A stretch of DNA of 64,000 nt, from NCBI RefSeq assembly GCF_020687825.1, contig NZ_JAJEWP010000001.1:1458998-1522997 (forward strand). The letters run 5' to 3'. Shown here piece by piece: positions 55,098-64,000 of this stretch. This DNA comes from Fluctibacter halophilus (GTDB taxonomy: Bacteria > Pseudomonadota > Gammaproteobacteria > Enterobacterales > Alteromonadaceae). The notes beneath the pieces are model-generated. The model had not been told where the DNA came from. It saw nothing but the letters and a program-made list of their open reading frames with translations, and made no database searches. Within the stretch, counting starts at the first letter, position 1; every line of letters starts with the position of its first letter. Both the position numbers and the translations under genes were made by a program.

Positions 55098-56186
55098 TCA
55101 ATGGCTGCTCACAAAGAAGTGCTCCAGCGCACGTGATAACTGCAGCAGCGGTTGAACATGCTCTGGTGGCACCGCGCCCATTTTAACCGCACTGCCCGGC
55201 ATGCCCCACACCACACTGGTTGCTTCATCCTGCGCATAGGTCAGGGCGCGGTTTTCACGCATGGTAAGCAACCCCGCGGCACCGTCCTTACCCATACCGG
55301 TCAGAATGATCCCGGCAGCCTGCTTACCACAGGCACGAGAAACGGAATCAAACAGCACGTCAACACTGGGCCGGTGACGACTGACCGGGGGATCATCCTG
55401 TATATGGATTTCAAGGCCTCCGGGTTTTCGCAGCACTTCCATATGACGACCACCGGGGGCCACATACGCCATGCCCTGATACACCTTCTCGCCATCAGTG
55501 GCTTCTTTCACCGTTATCGGCAACAGTCCATTCAGCCGGTTAGCAAATGAAGCGGTGAAGCCGGCGGGTAAATGCAAGGTTATCAATAACGCCTCAACAC
55601 CACTGAACCGCACCCCTTTGAGCATACTGGTTACCGCCTCAAGGCCCCCCGTCGAGCCACCAATCGCACAGATTTTACGTGCCAGTGTTTGCCGCACAGG
55701 CTTCTCAGATGGCGGCGAAACGACGGGTGTCGATGCAGCTGGCTGGGCACTCAGGCGCTGCTGGACGGCGCTGAGTGTTGCACCGGACACCCGGGCGGCC
55801 TGCAACACCTTTTCCGTGATCACCTCCCGGTAATGGTCAATGTTGCGGTCCAGATCATGGGGCTTTTCAACAAAATCCACCGCGCCAAGCTCCAGCGCCT
55901 GGAGGGTAACTCCGGAGCCCGCGGAGGTCAGGGTTGAAATCATTACCACCGGTGTAGGCCTTAAGCGCATCAGGTTGCGCAGAAAAGTGATGCCGTTCAT
56001 GCGTGGCATTTCAACGTCGAGCGTAATGACATCAGGCTCGGTTTGCTTGATCACATCGCGAGCTTCATGGGGATCTTCAGCAATACCCACCACGGTTAAT
56101 TGCGGATGGCTGTCCAACAGGTCCCGTAACACGGTCTGGATCAGTTTCGAGTCATCAACGATGACAACGCGGTAGACTTTGCTCAT
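55098..56186 (-). CDS. cheB: Protein-glutamate methylesterase CheB
   Basis: Removes methyl groups (and deamidates glutamines) on the receptor to reset adaptation. 362 residues: a receiver domain with phospho-site D57 (ITLDVEMPRMNG), a linker, and the esterase domain from about 165 with the triad serine in IGGSTGG, histidine in LHLPAGF and aspartate in GMGKDGA. The usual QHM is LHL here, the histidine kept. Last gene of the leftward operon; its ATG overlaps the cheD stop. Confidence 0.96.
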   Translation of the reverse strand: MSKVYRVVIVDDSKLIQTVLRDLLDSHPQLTVVGIAEDPHEARDVIKQTEPDVITLDVEMPRMNGITFLRNLMRLRPTPVVMISTLTSAGSGVTLQALELGAVDFVEKPHDLDRNIDHYREVITEKVLQAARVSGATLSAVQQRLSAQPAASTPVVSPPSEKPVRQTLARKICAIGGSTGGLEAVTSMLKGVRFSGVEALLITLHLPAGFTASFANRLNGLLPITVKEATDGEKVYQGMAYVAPGGRHMEVLRKPGGLEIHIQDDPPVSRHRPSVDVLFDSVSRACGKQAAGIILTGMGKDGAAGLLTMRENRALTYAQDEATSVVWGMPGSAVKMGAVPPEHVQPLLQLSRALEHFFVSSH

Positions 56187-56794
56187 CAGTCAAACAACTC
56201 TACATCACCCGGCTTGACGACCGGTGTGGCCAGTTTCGCCCGATAGCTGACCTCACGCTGAGTGATGGTATCGTTATGCATGTGCTCAAGCTTTTTCATC
56301 AACACCTGACCGGTCTGAGGAAAGAACTTCACCTTGCGGGGATACTTGTCACCCAAATCCGAGCTGATCAGACGAAACCCTTCCAGGGTTAAAAACTTGT
56401 GTAAAAAAGCGATATTGCTTTTACCGATGTCGGTCATGATCCTGATCACCTGGGCGCCGCCAAAGGCTTTAAACTTCAGGTTTTCCCGTTTGGCACCCAC
56501 CTTGTACATATCGTTGAGCATCCGCTCCATCGCCACATCACCGTAACGAAACGACTCACTCTGCAAATCGGCCCCTTTGCCACCGGGTAGCATGAAATGA
56601 TTCATGCCGCCCACACCGGCTTTCAAATCATAAACGCACACAGAGATGCATGAACCCAACACCGTAGAGATGCATTCATCATTTCTGGTCACATAGTATT
56701 CACCCGGTAAGATCTTGGCAGAAACGTAGTGTCCGTGCCGATCCCAGAACCGGTTAATGTGCACAAACTGGGGCAAACACTCATTAACACCCAC
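56186..56794 (-). CDS. cheD: Chemoreceptor glutamine deamidase CheD
   Basis: Deamidates receptor glutamines to glutamates, opening sites for methylation. 202 residues. The catalytic cysteine lies in TVLGSCISVCVYD and the histidine in GGMNHFMLPGG; FGGAQV is also typical. I start it at GTG 56794 because GAGGAGGG precedes it and cheR ends at 56796; starts further up would lie inside cheR. Placed between cheR and cheB, as in F7-type clusters. Confidence 0.93.
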   Translation of the reverse strand: MGVNECLPQFVHINRFWDRHGHYVSAKILPGEYYVTRNDECISTVLGSCISVCVYDLKAGVGGMNHFMLPGGKGADLQSESFRYGDVAMERMLNDMYKVGAKRENLKFKAFGGAQVIRIMTDIGKSNIAFLHKFLTLEGFRLISSDLGDKYPRKVKFFPQTGQVLMKKLEHMHNDTITQREVSYRAKLATPVVKPGDVELFD

Positions 56795-56795
56795 G

Positions 56796-57623
56796 TTAGC
56801 CCTCCTCTCGCTTGCGATAGACATTTTTACCAATATTCTCAAACCGCGTATTGGCCTGCTGCAACGACTCTGAGTGGCCCAGCATCAGGATCCCCCTGGG
56901 CAACAAACAATCGGCAAATTGATTAATGATGCGTTGTTTTTGCGGTCCGTCGAAGTAGATCAGAACATTACGGCAAAAGATAAACTGGTACTGAGGTTTG
57001 GCTTGCCACGGATGGATCAGGTTGAGTTGTTTAAACGTGATCAGCTGCCGATAGGCCTTCTTGACCCGACAAAAGCCTTCCCGACTGCCGGTGCCTTTTT
57101 CAAAGAATTTGCGTTTCACGGCGGTGTCATACATCGCAATGTCTTCCAGTTTATAAATCCCCTGGCTCGCTCGCTCCAGCACATCGGTGTCAAGATCGGT
57201 GGCAGTGATCGACAGTGGCAATCTGCGCCGTTGGCAGATGTCCCAGGCATTTACGATGATACTGTAGGGCTCTTGCCCGGAACTGCACCCCGCAGACCAT
57301 ATCGCCACGCTCTGGCTTGGCAGTTCAGACAACGCCTGTTTCAAAAACGCAAAGTGGTGAGGCTCCCGTTCAAACGCAGTAACGTTGGTCGTGATGGCAT
57401 TGATAAACGCTTTGAACTCACCCGTATCTGACCCAACAAGGCGTACATAGTCATCAAAACTGGTTATCTTCAGCGCCCGCAACCGTTTCGCCAGACGGGC
57501 GTAAAACATCTCGTACTTATCATCCGATACCTGAATACCGGAATACTCATTCGCTTTGGCACGCAGCGCATTGAAGTGCCGCCGGGTAAAATCATATTCC
57601 CGAAGCCGTTCGGTACCGGTCAT
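56796..57623 (-). CDS. cheR: Chemotaxis protein methyltransferase CheR
   Basis: Methylates receptor glutamates using SAM. 275 residues: N-terminal helical domain (about 10-80) and the SAM domain with WSAGCSSGQEPYSI (motif I), ITATDLDTDVL and FIFCRNVLIYFD. The beta-subdomain that binds receptor tails lies in the middle. The receptor in this operon ends with a WxxF tail, which fits tail-dependent methylation. Overlaps the STAS gene by four bases. Confidence 0.96.
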   Translation of the reverse strand: MTGTERLREYDFTRRHFNALRAKANEYSGIQVSDDKYEMFYARLAKRLRALKITSFDDYVRLVGSDTGEFKAFINAITTNVTAFEREPHHFAFLKQALSELPSQSVAIWSAGCSSGQEPYSIIVNAWDICQRRRLPLSITATDLDTDVLERASQGIYKLEDIAMYDTAVKRKFFEKGTGSREGFCRVKKAYRQLITFKQLNLIHPWQAKPQYQFIFCRNVLIYFDGPQKQRIINQFADCLLPRGILMLGHSESLQQANTRFENIGKNVYRKREEG

Positions 57624-58132
57624 CCGTCAGCCTCTTCAACGCACGCAAGCCAGGGTTCACCGCCAAGCATCCGCAGTTGTTCCCGCAGCGCCCCCTGCAC
57701 CCCAAAAACGCGGCATGTGCTACCTTGTTCATCAATCCATTTCTGCAGCGCAACCAACCACTGAAAACCGCTGGAATCGATGCTGGTTACCTCACGCATA
57801 TCGACTTTCAGGTCGCCATTGTGGTGGGATAAGTAGGCCTGCCAGTCGCGATGCACAGCCTCAATCACCGGCACCGTCAGCGTTGGGGGCAATGACGGTT
57901 GCGCCATTTGTGCTCCGGCGTCGTCATTGGACAGCTCTGCTTGAGGCGCCTCGTTGGTCAATTCGTCCGGTGGTGACGGGCCGACTTCATCACCACTGTC
58001 GGCGTCTGCCACCACGGAAGCTTGTGTCTCAGCCGGCTCATCTCCTCCTTGCTCGTCGGGCGCATCCAGCCACTCAAGAGGATCATGCCCCAACCGATCC
58101 TGCTCAGGCACATCGCGCTTGTTCTTGCTCAT
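57620..58132 (-). CDS. STAS domain protein of the chemotaxis operon
   Basis: A 170-residue protein: an acidic, disordered-looking first half (EWLDAPDEQGGDEPAETQAS) and a C-terminal STAS domain (about 80-165) with VDMREVTSIDSSGFQWLVAL, where the DSSGFQ serine is where anti-sigma antagonists are phosphorylated. Some F7-type clusters carry such a gene; its role is not established. Start at 58132 with AGGAGGAGG before it. The 29-bp overlap with the parA-like gene suggests coupled translation. Confidence 0.85.
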   Translation of the reverse strand: MSKNKRDVPEQDRLGHDPLEWLDAPDEQGGDEPAETQASVVADADSGDEVGPSPPDELTNEAPQAELSNDDAGAQMAQPSLPPTLTVPVIEAVHRDWQAYLSHHNGDLKVDMREVTSIDSSGFQWLVALQKWIDEQGSTCRVFGVQGALREQLRMLGGEPWLACVEEADG

Positions 58133-58883
58133 CGGCCTCCTCCTGTACCTGCAACATGGTTTTTGCCAGCCGTCGAAAGACGTCACAACTCTGGCTCTTG
58201 GGAGCATAACCAAACACTGACTGGCCATGCCCGGGGCATTCCGCTAATACGGCCCTTTCCTGCACCACCAGCGGCAATAATCGCTCCCCCAGATAGTGCT
58301 GAAGCCGGGTCCGTGCCTGACGGCATATTTTGCGCGACTGGTATCGGTTGATCACCACCCACTTGCGTTCAAAGCGCCCCAGCACGCGCTCATAGCGCTG
58401 TAACTGCTTTAACATTGCCGACAGACCACTTAAGCCCAAATAATCGGCCGTTACCGGCACCAGCAGCTCGGTGGATGCCGCAATACCGTTAACCACCAGA
58501 AAACCGTTCGACGGCGGGCAATCAATCATTACAATATCGAACTCACCGCTGAGGGGCTGAAGAAGGCTTTTAAGTCGCAATCCTCTGCCCTTTTTCATCT
58601 GCACCGACTCAAGACGGAACAAATGCTGACCCGCAGCCACCAGTTGCAAGCCGTTTTCAACCTCGATACAGGCCTCTGATAACGTACAATCCCCTTGCAA
58701 TGCGCTGTCCAGTGACAGCGTCGGCGGGTCAAAAATCCCCAGGGACTGACTCAGGTGAGCCTGAGGGTCAAGATCTATGGCCAACACCCGCAGGCCCTTG
58801 GCCCGAAAGGCCGCGGCCAGGTTGACACATACCGTGGTCTTGCCCACACCCCCCTTCTGATTAACACAGCCTATGATCCGCAT
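58104..58883 (-). CDS. ParA family ATPase of the chemotaxis operon (ParC/PpfA-like)
   Basis: A 259-residue ParA/MinD-type ATPase. The deviant Walker A is QKGGVGKTT at 9-17, then LRVLAIDLDPQAHLSQSLG (A'), and VMIDCPPSNGF (Walker B). Inside chemotaxis operons such ATPases (ParC in Vibrio, PpfA in Rhodobacter) place and share out signalling arrays at division. No ParB is next to it, which fits this role rather than plasmid partition. Overlaps cheW by 13 bases upstream and the STAS gene downstream. Confidence 0.92.
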   Translation of the reverse strand: MRIIGCVNQKGGVGKTTVCVNLAAAFRAKGLRVLAIDLDPQAHLSQSLGIFDPPTLSLDSALQGDCTLSEACIEVENGLQLVAAGQHLFRLESVQMKKGRGLRLKSLLQPLSGEFDIVMIDCPPSNGFLVVNGIAASTELLVPVTADYLGLSGLSAMLKQLQRYERVLGRFERKWVVINRYQSRKICRQARTRLQHYLGERLLPLVVQERAVLAECPGHGQSVFGYAPKSQSCDVFRRLAKTMLQVQEEADEQEQARCA

Positions 58884-59377
58884 AGCGGCTCATCGGTCAG
58901 ACTGGCCAGCGTTGAACGCACGTCACTGACATTGGAAATCCGTAACAGCGCCGGTACATCAAGCAGCACCATCAGTTGATCGTCGACTTTGTACAAACCT
59001 GCAACCATTTGCTGAGGAAGCTGTTCCAGCACCGGCGCGGGCCGGATAGATTGTTGCTTAATGCTGGCAACATCACTGACGGAATCCACCACCAACCCGA
59101 CCAGGAAATCCCGCTCGCCCTGAGGCGCATTGACCACCACCACCACGGTTTTATCAGTTAGCGGCGGCTGCTTGCCATGGAACAAAATGCGCAAATCCAG
59201 TACCGGCACCATCTGATCCCTGAAATCAATGATCCCTATCCACTGGGCAGGCGAGTCAGGCAGTTTGCGCAGCCCGGTCAAGACCCGGATTTCCTGCACC
59301 CGCGTAATGTGAATGCCGAAAATATCCTGCCCTACGGACACATTCAGGATCTGGATGTGTTCACTGTGTTCCTGCAT
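58871..59377 (-). CDS. cheW: Coupling protein CheW (second copy)
   Basis: Links receptors to CheA. 168 residues with the CheW fold: FGIHITRVQEIRVL, PAQWIGIIDFRDQMVPVLDL, and LVGLVVDSVSDVASI. It differs clearly from the other CheW in this operon, so the two may couple different receptor states or arrays. ATG 59377 lies just after the receptor stop; GTG 59380 is also in frame. Confidence 0.94.
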   Translation of the reverse strand: MQEHSEHIQILNVSVGQDIFGIHITRVQEIRVLTGLRKLPDSPAQWIGIIDFRDQMVPVLDLRILFHGKQPPLTDKTVVVVVNAPQGERDFLVGLVVDSVSDVASIKQQSIRPAPVLEQLPQQMVAGLYKVDDQLMVLLDVPALLRISNVSDVRSTLASLTDEPLCGS

Positions 59378-59380
59378 CAC

Positions 59381-61915
59381 TCAGAACTCTTCCCATTCTT
59401 CGTCATTGTTCATGTCCACACCGGCCTTTTTCGTCGCTGGCGGCGCCGCGGGCTTGGGTGTGGTGGCAGGTTGCCGGCTGACCACTTTGGGCTTGGCCGC
59501 TACCGGAGCCACCGCTGGTGCACTCGTCTGCCCTTCTTCCACCGTAAAAAACGCAATCCGGTCGACCATCTCATCCACCTGCTGCACAGAAGACTGGCTG
59601 GCCGCGGATGCCTGCTCTGCCAACGCCGCATTCTGCTGGGTGATGTCGTCAAGCTCAGCAACTGCCTGGTTAACCTGGCCGATGCCACTGGCCTGTTCAT
59701 TGGTGGCATTGGCGATATCAGCAATCAGGGCAGATAGTTGATCAACATTGGTGAGAATATCCCGCAATGATTCACCGCAACGATTAACCAAATCACTACC
59801 GGCACCCACTTTCACCGAACTGTCGTCAATCAGGCCTTTGATCTCACGGGCTGATGTGGCCGAGCGCTGGGCCAGGTTACGCACTTCATTGGCCACCACT
59901 GCGAAGCCCCGTCCCTGTTCACCCGCACGGGCAGCCTCGACTGATGCGTTCAGTGCCAACAGGTTCGTTTGGAAAGCAATTTCGTCGATTACGCCGATAA
60001 TGGCGCTGATCTTGTTGGAACTTTCAGTGATCTCCCCCATCGCCTGAACCGCTTCAGTGACAATCAATTCCCCTTGATTGGCCTGCTGACGGGCTTTCTC
60101 AGCAGCAGAATTCGCGGTGGTTGCATTATCGGCGGTACTGCGCACATTGCCAGTCAGTTGCTCCAGACTTGCCGCCGTTTCTTCCAGGTTGGAGGCCTGT
60201 TTCTCGGTACGTTCAGACAATTGATCATTACCCAGTGACAACTCATGATTGGCTGAACGAATCGAATCTGCACTGGTTTTAATACTGCCAATCACACTGC
60301 TCAGGTGCTGGGTTGTGTTGTTCAGTGCGGTTTTAACATCGCCGAACATGCCCTGGTAATCATTGGTGATGGTCACCCGCATGTCACCCTGGGCAACTTG
60401 CTGTAGCGCGTCATTGATATCACGCACGAAGGCATTAACCGTTTGCGAAAGCTCATTAAGGCCATTCGACACATTGAGGAAGAAGCCTTCTTTGTTGTCT
60501 GTTCGGATCAGCGCACCCAACTGGCCCTGACTGACACTGGACACCAGCTTCTGAACTTCAGACTCGGTTTCATGTTGCGCGGTGACATCCGCCCATTCCA
60601 CCACGGTGCCGAGCCGTTGATTGTCTTCATCAACCACCGGCGTCGCAATCAGCGTGAAACGACGCTGACCGACCTGGATTTGGGTGCGGTAAGGCCGCTC
60701 CAGTTTGGCCAGCATGCCACGCTGATGAGACGGGTCTTTGTGGAATTTGTCGATGTTCTCACCGATTAAGCGATCGGGATCAAACTGTGGCAGCTCTTTG
60801 CGTAAATCATTCGCAGCGGCGCGCAGCATGGTTTGTACCGCTTCATTCATGTACACGATATCGAGATCACCGTCAGCCACCATCACATTGGTGGTGACAC
60901 TGTCCAGTGCCGCTCTGATGCGGGCATTCTCCTTAGCCTGGTGCTCCGCCGCACGCTGCTGCGTCACGTCTTCCCACTCCAGCGTGGTGCCCAGACGATT
61001 GCCCTCTTCATCCACCACCGGATTGGCCGTCAGCGCAAAATGAATATTGCCAACCTGGATCTGGGTGCGGTAAGTGTCCTTTAACGCCGTGAGTAATTTG
61101 CGTTGATGACTGGGATCTTTGTGGAAGATATCGATGTTTTTACCAATCAGATTTTCCGGATCGAAATCATCGCGGATCAAACGGAAGGTCGACAGGTTGT
61201 CGCGCATCATGTCGCGCATACTTTCATTAAAGTAAATGATGTTGCAGTCATTGTCGGCCAGCATGACGTTGGTACTGACATTGTCGAGCGCCACCTTCAT
61301 GCGGGCGTTTTCTTGTGCCTGGATTTTTTGCTGACGCTGTAACGTCAAATCGTGCCATTCCACCATGGTGCCTTCTCGCTGGCCCTGTCCATCAAACAAC
61401 GGGGTAACCACCAGACCGAAGGCCAACCCGGCCACTTCAATCTCTGCACGGTACACATCCCTGAGTTCACTGATCAGGCGGCGTTGGTGAGACGGGTTAA
61501 CGTGAAACACATCGATATTGGTGCCAATCAGGGTGGCGGTATTGAACTCTGGCAAGCTCTGACGCAAAGCAGTCTCGTGGGATTTCAACATGGTCAGCAG
61601 CGAGGCATTGACCGATTGAATACGCAAATCATTGTCCGCCACCATCACATTCGTGGTCAGGCTGGCAAAGGACCGCTCGATGCGGCCTTTATCCGCTTCC
61701 AGTTGCGCCAGTTTCCTTTGCCAGTCTTCGCCATCGGCGCTGCGGGCAGCAAATTGTTGTCGCAACCCCCAGCCCATCAGGATAGCCGTTAGCAGGTGGG
61801 CGGCCACGGCGATGATCACCATCGGATCGTGCTGCCACTGGCCAGCGGTTATCGCTGCGCTGACAACCACCAGCACCGCAGCAATAACGTAGTACATCGA
61901 GACATTGTGTTTCAT
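59381..61915 (-). CDS. Methyl-accepting chemotaxis protein with three PAS units
   Basis: An 844-residue receptor. Two membrane helices (about 8-24 and 32-50) are separated by only about eight residues, so there is no periplasmic sensor. Three similar PAS-like units follow (about 85-195, 210-320, 338-448), each with [11 protein letters not shown], a IDxFHxDPSHQR loop and a VEWxD(L/V)T end. Then come a HAMP-like stretch and the signalling domain with its tip [18 protein letters not shown]. The end, DEEWEEF, has the WxxF form of the CheR/CheB tether. Signals are probably sensed inside the cell (redox, oxygen or a ligand in PAS). Start at 61915 behind AAGGGGAAG. Confidence 0.95.
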   Translation of the reverse strand: MKHNVSMYYVIAAVLVVVSAAITAGQWQHDPMVIIAVAAHLLTAILMGWGLRQQFAARSADGEDWQRKLAQLEADKGRIERSFASLTTNVMVADNDLRIQSVNASLLTMLKSHETALRQSLPEFNTATLIGTNIDVFHVNPSHQRRLISELRDVYRAEIEVAGLAFGLVVTPLFDGQGQREGTMVEWHDLTLQRQQKIQAQENARMKVALDNVSTNVMLADNDCNIIYFNESMRDMMRDNLSTFRLIRDDFDPENLIGKNIDIFHKDPSHQRKLLTALKDTYRTQIQVGNIHFALTANPVVDEEGNRLGTTLEWEDVTQQRAAEHQAKENARIRAALDSVTTNVMVADGDLDIVYMNEAVQTMLRAAANDLRKELPQFDPDRLIGENIDKFHKDPSHQRGMLAKLERPYRTQIQVGQRRFTLIATPVVDEDNQRLGTVVEWADVTAQHETESEVQKLVSSVSQGQLGALIRTDNKEGFFLNVSNGLNELSQTVNAFVRDINDALQQVAQGDMRVTITNDYQGMFGDVKTALNNTTQHLSSVIGSIKTSADSIRSANHELSLGNDQLSERTEKQASNLEETAASLEQLTGNVRSTADNATTANSAAEKARQQANQGELIVTEAVQAMGEITESSNKISAIIGVIDEIAFQTNLLALNASVEAARAGEQGRGFAVVANEVRNLAQRSATSAREIKGLIDDSSVKVGAGSDLVNRCGESLRDILTNVDQLSALIADIANATNEQASGIGQVNQAVAELDDITQQNAALAEQASAASQSSVQQVDEMVDRIAFFTVEEGQTSAPAVAPVAAKPKVVSRQPATTPKPAAPPATKKAGVDMNNDEEWEEF

Positions 61916-61925
61916 GTTCTTCCCC

Positions 61926-62435
61926 TTAGCTAGCATGGCGCTCGCTATCGTCAACATCGAGCACGGTGTCGATGTCGAGCAATACCGTCATGTTTGAATT
62001 GACGTCCATTAGTCCATACACAAAGCGTTCGTTAATGTTTAAATTAAATCGATCAGCGCTACGTACATCGCTCCCGGAAACTTCAATCACATCCTGGATC
62101 TGATCCACAATCATCGCCAATGTTCTGCTGCCCTGAGGATGCTCGACATTGAGCACCAGGATCACCGTTTCCCCATCGGGCTGTTTCGCTGACAAGCCCA
62201 GCCTCAGGCGTAAATCAATCACCGGTACAATCGCACCACGCAGATTGATCAGCCCTTGCACAAAAGGCGATGAATACGGGATGCGGGTGGTTGACTCCCA
62301 CACCCGGATTTCCAAAACCCGCAGAATGTCGACCGCATAATCGAGTTTTCCCAAACGGAAACTCAGCCACTCCCGTACATCAGAGCCGCCAGTTGGCTCC
62401 TCGTCCAATACAGCCATTTCTTTCGCATCGCCCAT
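61926..62435 (-). CDS. cheW: Coupling protein CheW (first copy)
   Basis: 169 residues. The CheW fold shows as [23 protein letters not shown], here in two parts, then [23 protein letters not shown] and a final [13 protein letters not shown]. The [15 protein letters not shown] segment is the family's most constant part. It starts where cheA stops (1-base overlap) and ends ten bases before the receptor start, so it is tightly placed in the operon. Confidence 0.95.
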   Translation of the reverse strand: MGDAKEMAVLDEEPTGGSDVREWLSFRLGKLDYAVDILRVLEIRVWESTTRIPYSSPFVQGLINLRGAIVPVIDLRLRLGLSAKQPDGETVILVLNVEHPQGSRTLAMIVDQIQDVIEVSGSDVRSADRFNLNINERFVYGLMDVNSNMTVLLDIDTVLDVDDSERHAS

Positions 62436-64000
62436 CAGTGCACCTTAACCCGTTGAATCAACGCACCGACATCCAGGATCAGTGCTACCGTTCCATCCCC
62501 CAGAATGGTTGCCCCGGACAGTTCATCAACGCGCTTGTAGTTGGCTTCCAGTGACTTCACTACCACCTGTTGATGATTGGCCAACTCATCCACCATCAAA
62601 CCACACTGGCGATTGTCACTTTCCACCACCACGATTAGCGGATCCCCTTCAAAGGATGACTCACGCGGACAATGAAAGGTTTTTGCCAGGTCAAGGACCG
62701 GAATAAATTCTCCCCGCCACTTGAACGACACATCCTTTCCTTCCACCTGATTGATCTTGTCCTGGGGGACCTGAATCGACTCAATAATGGAAAGCATCGG
62801 GATCACATAGGTTTCGCCATGCACCTTGACCAATTGGCCATCGAGAATCGACAGGGTTAACGGCAGACGAATGGAAAAGGTGGTACCTTTGCCCAGGGTG
62901 CTGCGCACATCAATGTGCCCGCCCAGGCCCTGAATGTTACGTTTGACCACGTCCATGCCAACGCCACGGCCGGACAAGTCGGTCACCTGCTCGGCGGTAG
63001 AGAAGCCGGGCGCGAAGATCAATTCATGCACGGCCTGTTCATTGAGCACCGAACTGGCTGAGATAAGGCCTTTTTCAATCGCTTTTTTGCGCAGTTTATC
63101 GGCGTTCAGGCCAGCCCCGTCATCCGACACTTCAATCACAATATTGCCCACCTGGTGAAAGGCTTTGAGGGTCAGCACGCCGGTGCGGGGTTTACCGTTT
63201 TCTTCCCGCACGTCGGGGCGTTCAATGCCATGGTCGATGCTGTTGCGTACCAGATGCACCAGCGGGTCGGTCAACTCCTCAATTACGGTTTTGTCTACTT
63301 CGGTGGTCTCACCGACGATATCGACGCGAATTTCCTTGCCCAGGGATTTACAGATATCCCGCACCATGCGTGGAAAGCGACTGAAGCAAAAATCAATTGG
63401 CAACATACGGATTTGCATGACGCCATCCTGCAAGTCGCGGGTATGCCGCTCCAGCTGCCCGAGGCCTTGTTGCAATCGTTGTAACTCCGGGTACTGATCC
63501 AGATCAGAAAAGGTACTGAGCATCGACTGGGTGATCACCAGCTCACCAAGCAGATTGATCAAACTGTCGATTTTGGCCAAATCAACCCGAATGGATTGTT
63601 GGGTACGCTTGGGCGTCTCTTTGGCGGGCGTAGTTGCACTTGCGGTTGCTTCATTCTGCGCTGTGGCTGGCGCAGCAGGTGCTTCTGCTGGCGCCGGTAA
63701 CGGGCTAACGGGCGCTACAGAGGGTATCGCGGGTGTCAGCGGCGTGAAGATCAGTTCGGCTTCATCCTCCAGCCACATAAACACATCGGCCAGATCCTGG
63801 CGAGCCACCGGCGCACTGGCATCCAGGGTTATGTGCCACTGCAAATGCAGCGCTGTCGGCTCAAGCTCGGACAGCGAAGGAATGGCGTTGGTATTGACCT
63901 CAACCGTGATAGTGCCCAATTCAGCCAACTCTTCGATATAGCGTAAAGGCTCATTACCGGTTTTCAGCACATCGCGTTCGGGTATAAAGGTAATCTGCCA
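62435..64000 (-). CDS. cheA: Chemotaxis histidine kinase CheA (5' end off the window)
   Basis: Receptor-controlled kinase that phosphorylates CheY and CheB. The frame is open to the right edge, so the phosphotransfer domain with its histidine is not seen. Visible in order: a P2/second regulatory region (WQITF then DVLKTGNEPLRYIEELAELG), an alanine-rich linker, the dimer domain (RVDLAKIDSLINLLGELVIT), the ATPase domain with HLVRNSIDHGIE, VSDDGAGL and GRGVGMDVVKRNI, and a CheW-like P5 end. Probably the first chemotaxis gene of this transcript that we can see; a cheY could lie further right. Confidence 0.95.
   Translation of the reverse strand, partial: WQITFIPERDVLKTGNEPLRYIEELAELGTITVEVNTNAIPSLSELEPTALHLQWHITLDASAPVARQDLADVFMWLEDEAELIFTPLTPAIPSVAPVSPLPAPAEAPAAPATAQNEATASATTPAKETPKRTQQSIRVDLAKIDSLINLLGELVITQSMLSTFSDLDQYPELQRLQQGLGQLERHTRDLQDGVMQIRMLPIDFCFSRFPRMVRDICKSLGKEIRVDIVGETTEVDKTVIEELTDPLVHLVRNSIDHGIERPDVREENGKPRTGVLTLKAFHQVGNIVIEVSDDGAGLNADKLRKKAIEKGLISASSVLNEQAVHELIFAPGFSTAEQVTDLSGRGVGMDVVKRNIQGLGGHIDVRSTLGKGTTFSIRLPLTLSILDGQLVKVHGETYVIPMLSIIESIQVPQDKINQVEGKDVSFKWRGEFIPVLDLAKTFHCPRESSFEGDPLIVVVESDNRQCGLMVDELANHQQVVVKSLEANYKRVDELSGATILGDGTVALILDVGALIQRVKVH

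Noticed and set aside
58104-58883. Plasmid partition locus
   Set aside because: The ParA has no adjacent ParB or parS-like repeats and is embedded by overlaps in a chemotaxis operon, where array-positioning ParA proteins are known.

Overview
This window reads as a gammaproteobacterial chromosome, probably of the order Alteromonadales or a near relative. The reasons are the tmRNA tag ANDENYALAA, seqA next to pgm, the rlmM-ygdD-gcvA neighbourhood, the hemA-prfA-prmC block with sirB1/sirB2-kdsA, lolB-ispE-tRNA-Gln-prs, and astE with a DUF2897 gene. The genus cannot be fixed from the sequence alone.

Region 1 (1 to about 17.2 kb) is one end of a temperate prophage. An integrase gene ends against the 3' end of a tRNA-Val gene, and the structural genes lie off the left edge. 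Leftward genes carry replication: a DnaB-type helicase cut by the edge, a lambda-O-like initiator whose gene holds 12-bp-spaced iterons (a likely origin), small coupled ORFs and a Cro-like gene. A divergent repressor and a secreted protein follow. Next come three leftward envelope genes (small secreted peptide, multi-pass membrane protein, single-pass coiled-coil protein). The long rightward run 6.58 to 17.1 kb holds a Rad52/Sak3-like annealing protein, a DUF3820 protein, SSB, a sulfotransferase, a Dam-type methylase, NinX, many small overlapping unknown genes, a putative excisionase and the integrase. Two control regions (4.26-4.37 and 6.28-6.58 kb) share operator-like blocks.

Region 2 (17.2 to 52.97 kb) is chromosomal core. 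It holds a SatD-like/DUF3307 pair behind two matching palindromes, a patatin-like protein, a frameshifted VOC gene, an ACT protein followed by an EIIA-Glc-like protein lacking the usual histidines, yffB-dapE-M15 peptidase-DUF2897-formyltransferase, astE, an EAL protein with degenerate GGDEF, glgP, pgm, seqA, a moxR-DUF58-transglutaminase operon, rlmM-ygdD-hydrolase-gcvA, kdsA-sirB1-sirB2, an HD-GYP response regulator, prmC-prfA-hemA, lolB-ispE, tRNA-Gln, prs, a lipoprotein, and an Old Yellow Enzyme gene divergent from its presumed MerR regulator.

Region 3 (53.1 to 54.64 kb) is ssrA (tmRNA) followed by about 1.2 kb of non-coding DNA. A copy of the tmRNA 3' tail lies 173 bp downstream. Behind it sits a 344-bp tandem repeat in nearly three copies, full of hairpins and tmRNA-tail remnants. 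This resembles the repeats after E. coli tyrT and is the most unusual structure here.

Region 4 (55.1 kb to the right edge) is one leftward chemotaxis operon, cheA-cheW-mcp-cheW-parA-STAS-cheR-cheD-cheB, laid out like the F7/Che2-type systems of Pseudomonas and Vibrio. Its receptor has almost no periplasmic part, three tandem PAS units and a C-terminal WxxF tether that fits docking by CheR or CheB. cheA is cut by the edge, and no cheY or cheZ is visible.
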